From Chitinophagaceae bacterium (GTDB taxonomy: Bacteria > Bacteroidota > Bacteroidia > Chitinophagales > Chitinophagaceae), in the NCBI GenBank assembly GCA_947442905.1, contig CANEWV010000113.1, positions 1 through 6,037 of the forward strand: a stretch of DNA of 6,037 nucleotides. The letters are read 5' to 3'. Of this stretch, positions 1 through 6,024 are shown piece after piece. Below the pieces are notes generated by a model, which worked only from the letters and a program-made list of their open reading frames with translations, did not search any database and was not told the origin of the DNA. The stretch's first letter is position 1. Every line of letters starts with the position of its first letter. The translations under genes were made by a program, and so were the position numbers.

Positions 1-453
1 CAAATTTATCACCACTTTGTAGACCATACCCCAATGGAATTACCAGAAGGATTTTTAAAGCGTTGGTTACAAACAGGTGGCGAAAAACCAAAAACAGAAG
101 CAGAAGCGGAGGCAGATTATCCAAGCTTTGCTGGTCAATTAAAATGGACACTTGTAAGTAGCAAATTAGCTGCCGATAATAAAATTGAAGTAATGCCTGA
201 CGATATCCGTGATTTTGCGAAGCAGCAATTGTTTAGCTACATGGGTGGTCAATTAGGTGCGCTAGGTGACAACCAACAATGGGTAGAAGATTATGCAAAC
301 CGCATGATGCAAGACCGCAAATTTGTGGAGGATAGCTACCACCGTATTAGCACCGAAAAATTATTTGGCATCATTGAAACACAAGTAACTGCCAAAGAAG
401 AAAGCATTAGTGCCGAAGATTTTGCGAAAAAATTGCACAATCACCACCACTAA
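1..453 (+). CDS. tig: Trigger factor, C-terminal part (5' end outside window)
   Basis: This frame is open from the first base of the window and ends at TAA 451-453, giving about 150 C-terminal residues; the ATG at 34 is internal, because the 11 codons before it continue the same protein. Trigger factor is a ribosome-bound chaperone and prolyl isomerase that shields nascent chains. The visible part is the helical C-terminal chaperone domain. It has the family-typical LPEGFLKRWL segment near the window start, followed by charged, amphipathic, helix-rich sequence and no membrane segment. The ribosome-binding and isomerase domains lie upstream and cannot be checked. The protein ends in a natural histidine-rich tail (HNHHH). 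Its place just before clpP-clpX matches the common tig-clpP-clpX order and supports the call. The family is recognised from sequence memory of Bacteroidota trigger factors, whose C-terminal region is divergent, so position adds weight. Confidence 0.88.
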   Translation, partial: QIYHHFVDHTPMELPEGFLKRWLQTGGEKPKTEAEAEADYPSFAGQLKWTLVSSKLAADNKIEVMPDDIRDFAKQQLFSYMGGQLGALGDNQQWVEDYANRMMQDRKFVEDSYHRISTEKLFGIIETQVTAKEESISAEDFAKKLHNHHH

Positions 454-470
454 TCTCATAAAACATAGAG

Positions 471-497
471 AAAAGCTGGGGTAACCCGGCTTTTTTT
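471..497 (+). terminator. Rho-independent terminator after tig
   Basis: AAAAGCTGGG (471-480) pairs with CCCGGCTTTT (485-494) as a 10-bp stem containing a single T-G wobble. It closes on a GTAA loop, which is a GNRA-type tetraloop in RNA, and is followed by an uninterrupted run of seven T (491-497). It starts 18 bases after the tig stop and ends 43 bases before clpP1. It should end most tig transcripts and separate tig from the clp operon, although some read-through is possible. On the reverse strand the T-run is short and broken, so it is probably one-directional. Confidence 0.9.
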
Positions 498-540
498 ATG
501 AAAAGCAAATAACTTATCTTCAAAGCGAAATTAAAAGTAT

Positions 541-1224
541 ATGAATCTAGGAAAAGAATTTGAGCAATATGCTATAAAACACCGCGGTATTAGTAGTGCC
601 ACTTTGCATAATTACCAGCAGGTAACAAACCTTACCCCATACATTATTGAGGAGCGCCCAATGAACGTGGCAAGCATGGATGTATTTTCACGTTTAATGA
701 TGGACCGTATTATATTTTTAGGCGAAGGCATCAACGATTATGTTGCCAATATTGTAACAGCTCAATTGTTGTTTTTAGAAAGCACTGATCGTACCCGCGA
801 TATTCAAATGTATATCAATAGCCCAGGTGGAAGCGTTTATGCAGGTCTTGGCATTTATGATACTATGCAATTTATTGGACCAGACGTGGCAACTATTTGT
901 ACTGGTATGGCTGCAAGCATGGGTCAAATTTTATTGTGCGCTGGTGTTAAAGGAAAGCGTACTGCTTTAAAGCATAGCCGCATTATGATGCACCAACCAA
1001 GTGGCGCCATTGGTGGTCAAGCAACTGACATTGAAATCACTGCGCGCGAAATTAAAAAATTAAGATCCGAATTATACGCAATTACTGCGCATCATACTGG
1101 CAAAGACGAGGCTACTATTGCAAAAGATAGTGATAGAGATTTTTGGATGACCGCCGCAGATGCAAAAGAATATGGACTGGTAGATGAAGTTTTATTAACC
1201 AACCCACGCAAAGAAAATAAATAA
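541..1224 (+). CDS. clpP: ClpP protease proteolytic subunit, paralogue 1
   Basis: This is a serine peptidase subunit of the cytosolic Clp protease; two heptameric rings form a chamber that degrades proteins unfolded by ClpX or a related ATPase. The 227-residue protein has the complete triad: Ser126 in GMAASMG, His151 in MMHQP and Asp200 in SDRDFW. It also has the INSPGG oxyanion-region motif (92-97) and a handle region (QATDIEI) close to that of ordinary ClpP. The canonical ClpP core begins near PYIIEERP (33-40), so about 30 residues precede it. Bacteroidota ClpPs typically carry such an extension, so I keep the ATG at 541 rather than Met41. There is no Shine-Dalgarno sequence before this ATG, as is common in the phylum. 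The equivalent of E. coli Phe112 in the ATPase-docking pocket is Thr141. The gene starts the operon; clpP2 follows after 7 bases. Confidence 0.96.
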   Translation: MNLGKEFEQYAIKHRGISSATLHNYQQVTNLTPYIIEERPMNVASMDVFSRLMMDRIIFLGEGINDYVANIVTAQLLFLESTDRTRDIQMYINSPGGSVYAGLGIYDTMQFIGPDVATICTGMAASMGQILLCAGVKGKRTALKHSRIMMHQPSGAIGGQATDIEITAREIKKLRSELYAITAHHTGKDEATIAKDSDRDFWMTAADAKEYGLVDEVLLTNPRKENK

Positions 1225-1231
1225 CAACGCC

Positions 1232-1864
1232 ATGACAGACTTAAAATATATTGTAAATCCTTACTTAATGGAAGACGAGGAAGAATCTGTGAAAGAAGAC
1301 AAGCCAGTAAACAATGGCATGCTCATGAAAAAAATGGAAAAACTTTTCTTTGAAAAGAGGGCCGTTTATTTATGGGGCGTTGTAGATGATCATTCTGCAA
1401 AAGATGTCGTAAACAAATTATTGTTACTAGATGCAGACAAGCCAGGCGCCGAAATTAAATTTTATATCAATAGCCCTGGGGGTATTGTAACAAGTGGCAT
1501 GGTGATGTACGATACCATGAAACTCATTCAGAGCCCTGTGTCTACTATTTGTATGGGACTTGCGGCTAGCATGGGCTCTATTTTACTCAGTGCAGGTGCC
1601 AAAGGCAAGCGTTATATTTATCCGCACGGCGAAGTGATGATTCACCAGCCAAGCCTTGGTGGTTATATGAAAGGTACTAGTGCCGATATTGAAATTCAGG
1701 CCGAACAAATTATAAAAACAAAAGCAATTGGTGCGCGCATTTTAGCAGAAAACTGTGGCAAAACAGTAGATCAAATTATGAAAGACTTTAATCGTGATTA
1801 TTGGATGGATGCGAAAGAAGCCGTGGCGTATGGTATTGTGGATAGTGTACTAGAAAAGATATAA
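1232..1864 (+). CDS. clpP: ClpP protease proteolytic subunit, divergent paralogue 2
   Basis: This is a second Clp peptidase subunit of 210 residues. Its triad is intact: Ser113 in GLAASMG, His138 in MIHQP and Asp189 in FNRDYW, with INSPGG at 80-85, so it is predicted to be active. It differs from ClpP1 in three visible ways. The segment between the N-terminal PY and the first core strand is about ten residues longer and very acidic (EDEEESVKED, 14-23). The loop after the catalytic His is two residues longer than in E. coli. The acidic residue two before the catalytic Asp, which acts in inter-ring contacts in other ClpPs, is Asn187. The docking-pocket position matching E. coli Phe112 is aromatic (Tyr128), unlike ClpP1. 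It lies 7 bases after clpP1 and 14 before clpX, so it is surely co-transcribed. A mixed ClpP1P2 particle is an inference. No ribosome-binding motif is seen before its ATG. Confidence 0.95.
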   Translation: MTDLKYIVNPYLMEDEEESVKEDKPVNNGMLMKKMEKLFFEKRAVYLWGVVDDHSAKDVVNKLLLLDADKPGAEIKFYINSPGGIVTSGMVMYDTMKLIQSPVSTICMGLAASMGSILLSAGAKGKRYIYPHGEVMIHQPSLGGYMKGTSADIEIQAEQIIKTKAIGARILAENCGKTVDQIMKDFNRDYWMDAKEAVAYGIVDSVLEKI

Positions 1865-1868
1865 GGAG
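1863..1868 (+). promoter_or_regulatory. Shine-Dalgarno-like ribosome binding site of clpX
   Basis: AAGGAG overlaps the clpP2 stop codon (TAA 1862-1864) and lies 10 bases before the clpX ATG. It is the only clear Shine-Dalgarno sequence in front of a gene in this window, and it fixes the ATG at 1879 as the clpX start. Confidence 0.65.
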
Positions 1869-1878
1869 CAACCGTTTT

Positions 1879-3114
1879 ATGGCAAAAGCAAATCAATTAA
1901 CCTGTTCTTTTTGTGGAAGAAGCCGTGATGAGGTAAAAATTCTTATTGCAGGGCAAAACTCACACATTTGTGAAAACTGTGTGGAGCATGCCCAAGAGAT
2001 TATAGCACAAGAAGTAACTGTTAAAAAAGAAGGTGACAAAGGTAATTTCAAACTCAATGTTCGGAGGCCATTAGAAATAAAAAAGTTTTTAGACGAGTAC
2101 ATTATTGGACAAGACGATGCTAAAAAGATTTTATCGGTAGCGGTATACAATCACTTTAAGCGTGTGGCACAAAAGCCACAAGCAGATGATGTAGAAATTG
2201 AGAAGAGTAATATTATTATGGTGGGCGAAACCGGAACTGGAAAAACATTACTCGCTAAAACTATCGCCAGAATTTTAAACGTTCCGTTTGCAATTGTAGA
2301 TGCTACCGTTTTTACAGAAGCCGGATACGTAGGTGAAGATGTTGAAAGTATGCTCACGCGTTTATTGCAAAATTGTGATTACGATGTGGCAGCTGCCGAA
2401 AGAGGTATTGTATACGTAGATGAAATTGATAAAATTGCGCGTAAAGGAGATAATCCATCAATTACGCGTGATGTAAGTGGCGAAGGGGTTCAGCAAGGTT
2501 TATTAAAAATGCTTGAAGGCACCGAAGCCCTCGTACCACCACAAGGAGGCCGCAAGCACCCCGAACAAAAAATGATTAAAGTAGACACTAAAAATATTTT
2601 ATTTATTTGCGGTGGCGCTTTTGATGGCATCGATAAAGTAATCGCAAGGCGTATCAATACCAACGCCATTGGATTTAGCGTTAATAAAGATGAGCAGGAA
2701 AACGCAAGAAAAAATTTACTACAATTTATCAATGCGCAAGACTTAAAAAGTTTTGGACTCATTCCTGAATTATTGGGAAGACTTCCTGTAGTAACACACC
2801 TTGAGCCACTTGATGCTGGTATCTTACGCAGCATTTTGACAGAACCTAAAAACTCGTTACTCAAACAGTACAACCGTCTATTTGAACTAGAAGGCATTGA
2901 ACTTATTATTGAAGAAGAAGTATTTGACTTTATGGTAGGCAAGGCCATGGAATACAAACTTGGCGCAAGAGGCCTTAGAAGTATTTGCGAAAGTATTTTA
3001 ACAGACGCTATGTTTGAACTTCCAGGTACCGATACCAAAAAATTTACTGTAACCCTTAACTACGCAGAACAAAAGTTTAGCAAAAGTAAACTGAGTTCTT
3101 TAAAAGTTGCTTAA
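1879..3114 (+). CDS. clpX: ClpX, ATP-dependent unfoldase of ClpXP
   Basis: This hexameric AAA+ ATPase recognises tagged proteins, unfolds them and threads them into ClpP in the cytosol. The 411-residue protein is full length. It starts with the zinc-binding domain (Cys9, Cys12, Cys31, Cys34). The AAA+ module follows: Walker A GETGTGKT at 116-123, pore-1 loop GYVGED at 149-154, Walker B ending DE at 181-182, and the RKH pore loop at 225-227. The ClpP-docking tripeptide IGF is at 264-266, the arginine finger is in GRLPVV (Arg301), and sensor 2 is in GARGLRS (362-368). The IGF loop shows that it is a ClpP partner and not a stand-alone unfoldase. Walker A has Glu where many ClpX proteins have Pro; the other key residues are normal. 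The gene is third in the clpP1-clpP2-clpX operon, and a small gene follows 11 bases later. The C-terminal tail is short and rich in Lys and Ser. Confidence 0.98.
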   Translation: MAKANQLTCSFCGRSRDEVKILIAGQNSHICENCVEHAQEIIAQEVTVKKEGDKGNFKLNVRRPLEIKKFLDEYIIGQDDAKKILSVAVYNHFKRVAQKPQADDVEIEKSNIIMVGETGTGKTLLAKTIARILNVPFAIVDATVFTEAGYVGEDVESMLTRLLQNCDYDVAAAERGIVYVDEIDKIARKGDNPSITRDVSGEGVQQGLLKMLEGTEALVPPQGGRKHPEQKMIKVDTKNILFICGGAFDGIDKVIARRINTNAIGFSVNKDEQENARKNLLQFINAQDLKSFGLIPELLGRLPVVTHLEPLDAGILRSILTEPKNSLLKQYNRLFELEGIELIIEEEVFDFMVGKAMEYKLGARGLRSICESILTDAMFELPGTDTKKFTVTLNYAEQKFSKSKLSSLKVA

Positions 3115-3125
3115 AACAAATTGAT

Positions 3126-3281
3126 ATGAACGAATTAGTAGAACGCCTAGTTAACGAAGCGGCCTTAACACCAGAGCAAGCACAGCAAGCCATTGTAACC
3201 ATTGCAGGTTTCGTAAAAGAAAAATTTCCAATGCTTGGTGGCGCTGTAGATCAAATATTTTCGGCAGGTAATAAAGACTAG
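3126..3281 (+). CDS. Uncharacterised 51-residue protein downstream of clpX
   Basis: A 51-codon frame runs from ATG 3126 to TAG 3279-3281. I do not know its function. The protein begins MNELVERLVNEAALTPEQAQ and looks like two or three amphipathic helices: residues 1-12, then a helix starting at the TPEQA cap (about 15-33), then PMLGGAVDQIF (35-45). It has no signal peptide, membrane helix, cysteine or histidine. Evidence that it is real: it begins 11 bases after the clpX stop, fills the space up to one base from the korA stop, and its heptad-like hydrophobic spacing and helix-capping TPEQ are unlikely by chance. No Shine-Dalgarno sequence precedes it, as for most genes here. It is probably co-transcribed with clpX, so a link to Clp proteolysis is possible but unproven. 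From memory, similar short TPEQA...VKEKFP proteins occur as hypotheticals in this phylum; that is unverified. Confidence 0.72.
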   Translation: MNELVERLVNEAALTPEQAQQAIVTIAGFVKEKFPMLGGAVDQIFSAGNKD

Positions 3282-3301
3282 CCTACAACATATTTAGTAC
3301 C
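3267..3301. repeat. Imperfect inverted repeat across the convergent stop codons
   Basis: GGTAATAAA (3267-3275) and TTTAGTACC (3293-3301) can form an eight-pair stem with one internal A-G mismatch and a 17-base loop that contains both stop codons. It could act as a weak bidirectional terminator for the clp operon and korA, since no separate intergenic terminator exists. There is no T-run after either arm, and the stem is AT-rich, so the role is doubtful. Confidence 0.3.
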
Positions 3302-5130
3302 GTATCCATAATTTCGGTTTTGGTAATAGGAATACCCATTACCTTGTTGTATCCTTTTGCATCCACTAAATACTGGTCTCTTATTATTTTTATGAGTTGA
3401 CCATTATTAAGTTCAGGAACGAGTACTTTATCAAATTCTGCAATAATACTTCCTAAATTTTTTGGAAACGGACGCATGTATTTAATGTGCGCATGACTTA
3501 CCGCGTGTCCTGCTGCTTGTAATTCTGTAACCGCTGTTTTAATCGCACCATAGGTAGAACCCCAACCTAACACAAGTACTTTTCCAGTAGCTGGGCCACT
3601 ATCTAATTGTTGAAGCGGAATATAATCTGCGATCTTATCTACTTTGGCCTGACGGGTGTTCACCATATGCTGGTGATTTTCCGGATCATAACTTACATTA
3701 CCCGTGATATCCTGCTTTTCGATGCCACCAATACGGTGTTCAAAACCTGCCGTTCCAGGAACAGCCCATGGTCGTACTAATTTTTCATCTCTTTTATACG
3801 GCATGAATTTTGTTTCACCTTCATCAAGTGTTGTTTTAAAACTTACTTGTATAGGCTGCAAATCTGCGGCAACAGGAAACTTCCAAGGCTCCGCACCATT
3901 GGCAATATAACCATCACTCAATAAAATAACCGGCGTCATATGTTGCACAGCAATGCGCACTGCTTCGTAGGCTGCATCAAAACAATCGCTGGGTGTAGAA
4001 GATGCTATAATGGGCATTGGACACTCGCCGTTTCGACCATAATAAGCTTGCAACAAATCACTTTGCTCTGTTTTGGTTGGAAGCCCTGTTGATGGGCCAC
4101 CGCGCTGAATATTAATGATCACAAGTGGAATCTCTAACATCACTGCAAGACCCATCGCTTCTGTTTTAAGTGCCATGCCCGGCCCCGAAGTAGTGGTTAT
4201 GCCAATAGAGCCGCCATAACTAGCGCCAATGGCTGCCGATATACCAGCAATTTCATCTTCGGCCTGAAATGTTTTAATCCCAAAAGCCTTGTGCTTACTG
4301 AGTTCGTGTAAAATATCGGAAGCCGGCGTGATCGGATACGTACCTAAAAAAATGGGTAAGCCAGATTTTTCACTAGCCGCAATTAAACCCATCGAAAGTG
4401 CCTGGTTACCCATGATACTTCGGTAGGTTCCTGGAATCATTTTTGCCTTTTCTACCCGGTAACGACTGGAAAAAGTTTCGGTGGTATCACCATAATTAAA
4501 ACCTGCTTGCAATACTTTGATATTGCTTTGCAGGATGGTATCTTTTTTACCAAATTTTTCATTTAAAAATAAAATGGTGTTGTCTAAATTTCTATTGTAC
4601 ATCCAATAAATAAGACCCAGTACAAACATATTTTTTGCACGGTCTCTTTCTTTGGTGCCGAGGTCTGTAAAATCTTTTAGTGCCTCACGCGTAAGTTTAG
4701 TAATATCTACTTTTATGAGTTCAAAACCTTCCAAACTGCAGTCCTCTAAGGGGTTCACGCCATCTGGGTAATTGGCTAAGCGTAAATTTTTTGCATCAAA
4801 ACCATCTACATTGGCAATTATTTTTCCACCTTTTTTAATGGCTTTCAGGTTTACTTTTAATGCTGCAGCATTCATAGCAACGAGCACATCACAATCATCA
4901 CCTGGTGTAAATACACGATCGCTTGAAAACCGAAGTTGAAAACCACTAACCCCTGGCAGTGTTCCAATTGGGGCACGAATTTCGGCGGGAAAATCCGGAA
5001 AAGTAGCCAGGTCGATTCCCAGTAATGCCGTATTATTGGTAAACTGCTGACCGGTTAATTGCATACCGTCTCCACTGTCACCAGCAAATTTAATCACGAC
5101 GTCCTGTAGTAATGTTTCCTTCTTTTCCAT
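3283..5130 (-). CDS. korA: 2-oxoglutarate:ferredoxin oxidoreductase, fused gamma-alpha subunit
   Basis: This is a subunit of the enzyme that converts 2-oxoglutarate and CoA to succinyl-CoA and CO2 while reducing ferredoxin, in the cytosolic TCA cycle. The gamma-type domain comes first (about 10-200, with GDSGDG at 17-22). The alpha pyrimidine-binding-type domain follows, with YPITPAS at 265-271, TTSGPG at 313-318 and QRGGPSTGLPT at 342-352. A C-terminal transketolase-C-like domain contains GWGSTY (522-527). There is no Cys-rich iron-sulfur motif; cofactor and cluster binding belong to the beta subunit. I choose the ATG at 5130 (615 residues) over an in-frame TTG at 5139, because the promoter-predicted transcript start lies only a few bases before that TTG and relatives begin with MEKK-like sequence. 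The usual korB neighbour is absent: downstream lies the convergent clp operon and upstream a divergent gene. Pyruvate or another 2-oxoacid as substrate cannot be fully excluded. Confidence 0.93.
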   Translation of the reverse strand: MEKKETLLQDVVIKFAGDSGDGMQLTGQQFTNNTALLGIDLATFPDFPAEIRAPIGTLPGVSGFQLRFSSDRVFTPGDDCDVLVAMNAAALKVNLKAIKKGGKIIANVDGFDAKNLRLANYPDGVNPLEDCSLEGFELIKVDITKLTREALKDFTDLGTKERDRAKNMFVLGLIYWMYNRNLDNTILFLNEKFGKKDTILQSNIKVLQAGFNYGDTTETFSSRYRVEKAKMIPGTYRSIMGNQALSMGLIAASEKSGLPIFLGTYPITPASDILHELSKHKAFGIKTFQAEDEIAGISAAIGASYGGSIGITTTSGPGMALKTEAMGLAVMLEIPLVIINIQRGGPSTGLPTKTEQSDLLQAYYGRNGECPMPIIASSTPSDCFDAAYEAVRIAVQHMTPVILLSDGYIANGAEPWKFPVAADLQPIQVSFKTTLDEGETKFMPYKRDEKLVRPWAVPGTAGFEHRIGGIEKQDITGNVSYDPENHQHMVNTRQAKVDKIADYIPLQQLDSGPATGKVLVLGWGSTYGAIKTAVTELQAAGHAVSHAHIKYMRPFPKNLGSIIAEFDKVLVPELNNGQLIKIIRDQYLVDAKGYNKVMGIPITKTEIMDTVLNML

Positions 5131-5148
5131 GAGCTTCAATAATTATGG

Positions 5149-5179
5149 TAAAGTTACAATTTACTGAGGAGGTAGCCAA
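5149..5179 (-). promoter_or_regulatory. Predicted Bacteroidota-type promoter of korA
   Basis: Read on the reverse strand, TTG (5179-5177) is followed after exactly 20 bases by TAACTTTA (5156-5149). This matches the phylum consensus TAnnTTTG at all fixed positions but the last. Transcription would start near 5143-5145, giving a leader of roughly 14 bases before the ATG at 5130 and making the upstream TTG codon at 5139 an unlikely start. Confidence 0.5.
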
Positions 5180-5213
5180 TGGTTTTTTAACTGTTAAAGT
5201 ATTGAAAAGAGGC

Positions 5214-5244
5214 TTGTAACAAAATGAATCTTATTGTATATTTG
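5214..5244 (+). promoter_or_regulatory. Predicted Bacteroidota-type promoter of the Bax inhibitor-1 family gene
   Basis: TTG (5214-5216) is followed after 20 bases by TATATTTG (5237-5244), a perfect match to the TAnnTTTG -7 element used by the main sigma factor of this phylum. The spacer equals that of the divergent korA promoter. The expected start is near 5250, about 15 bases before the ATG at 5266, leaving little room for leader regulation and no Shine-Dalgarno sequence. Confidence 0.65.
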
Positions 5245-5265
5245 GGTAACAAAAATTAAACAACC

Positions 5266-6024
5266 ATGGCACTATTTGAATCAGGAAATCCTACCCTTTC
5301 AGAAAAAATGTTTGATAAGGCCGGTCACGCGCAGGCTAACGAAGCAGGCACCATGTCTGTAAGAGGCACCATGAACAAATTTGGTCTTATGCTTATTGGT
5401 GTAATTGCAGGCGCTGGTTATACTTGGCATTTAATTGATCAAAACAATCCTTCGCTTGCACAAACCCTTATGATTGTGGGTGTTATAGGCGGATTAATAA
5501 CAGCACTTGCTATCATATTTAAACCCAATTGGGCACCTGCACTAGCTCCTGCTTATGCCATACTTGAAGGCTTATTTTTAGGCGCAATCTCTAAAGTGTT
5601 TAACGACGCTTTTTACCCTGGAATAGTAGTTCAAGCTGTAGGCCTCACTTTTGGTGTAGCTGTTGCTATGTTTTTACTCTACAACTTTAGAATTATTAAA
5701 CCTACCGAGAAGTTTAGATCTATGATCATGAGCGCCACGCTTGGTATCGCTATCTTTTATTTACTTACTTGGGTACTTGGCTTATTTGGCGTAGACGTAA
5801 GTTTTGTGAGAGATAACTCTATGCTTAGCATTGGAATTAGCTTATTTATTGTTGCCATTGCCGCCCTCAATTTAATTTTAGATTTTGATATGATTGAGCA
5901 GGGTGCCGAGAGGGGTGCTCCAAAATTTATGGAATGGTACGCAGCTTTTGGATTGATGGTAACCATCGTATGGTTATATTTAGAAATCTTAAGATTACTT
6001 AGTAAACTATCAAGCAGAGATTAA
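5266..6024 (+). CDS. Bax inhibitor-1/YccA family multipass membrane protein
   Basis: This 252-residue inner-membrane protein of the Bax inhibitor-1 superfamily most resembles the bacterial subgroup with an N-terminal FESGNPTL motif (residues 4-11). About 35 soluble N-terminal residues precede seven hydrophobic segments near 37-56, 66-85, 91-110, 118-139, 153-174, 186-207 and 222-245. The signature ILDFDMIEQGAERGAP (204-219) lies at the end of helix 6, and WLYLEILRLL (236-245) is in the last helix. By alignment with the pH-gated calcium leak channel YetJ of Bacillus, Asp206 matches the first Asp of its gating pair, and Glu240 stands where the second Asp is. A role in ion leak or stress tolerance is family knowledge; the substrate here is unknown. 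It is transcribed from its own promoter, divergently from korA, with no evident functional link to it. Length is normal, and the ATG at 5266 is set by the promoter. Confidence 0.92.
   Translation: MALFESGNPTLSEKMFDKAGHAQANEAGTMSVRGTMNKFGLMLIGVIAGAGYTWHLIDQNNPSLAQTLMIVGVIGGLITALAIIFKPNWAPALAPAYAILEGLFLGAISKVFNDAFYPGIVVQAVGLTFGVAVAMFLLYNFRIIKPTEKFRSMIMSATLGIAIFYLLTWVLGLFGVDVSFVRDNSMLSIGISLFIVAIAALNLILDFDMIEQGAERGAPKFMEWYAAFGLMVTIVWLYLEILRLLSKLSSRD

Noticed and set aside
515..522. TATCTTCA before clpP1 as a possible -7 promoter element
   Set aside because: It matches the TAnnTTTG consensus only partly and has no TTG at the right upstream distance. A clp operon promoter must exist after the terminator or within tig, but I cannot place it.
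1893..3038. Three reverse-strand open frames (up to 182 codons) opposite clpX
   Set aside because: They share one frame lying antisense to a certain, full-length clpX; they are Ser/Leu/Pro-rich with no recognisable domain and no promoter, as expected of shadows of an AT-rich coding strand.
3115..3281. Treating the stretch between clpX and korA as noncoding or as a 3' regulatory region
   Set aside because: An in-frame 51-codon gene with helix-like patterning fills it almost exactly, which is a better explanation.
3704..3910. Forward open frame of 68 codons inside korA
   Set aside because: It is antisense to conserved korA sequence, with low-complexity composition and no supporting signals.
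5137..5139. TTG as the korA start, adding three residues
   Set aside because: The ATG at 5130 is the better start codon, matches relatives from memory, and leaves a more reasonable leader after the predicted promoter.
5167..5190. AGGAGG followed six bases later by ATG on the forward strand, resembling a perfect translation start
   Set aside because: The frame is only three codons (ATG GTT TTT TAA), and it lies upstream of the predicted promoter of the forward gene, so it is not expected to be transcribed with it.
5757..5966. Reverse open frame of 69 codons inside the Bax inhibitor-1 family gene
   Set aside because: It is antisense to well-conserved transmembrane helices; a shadow frame.
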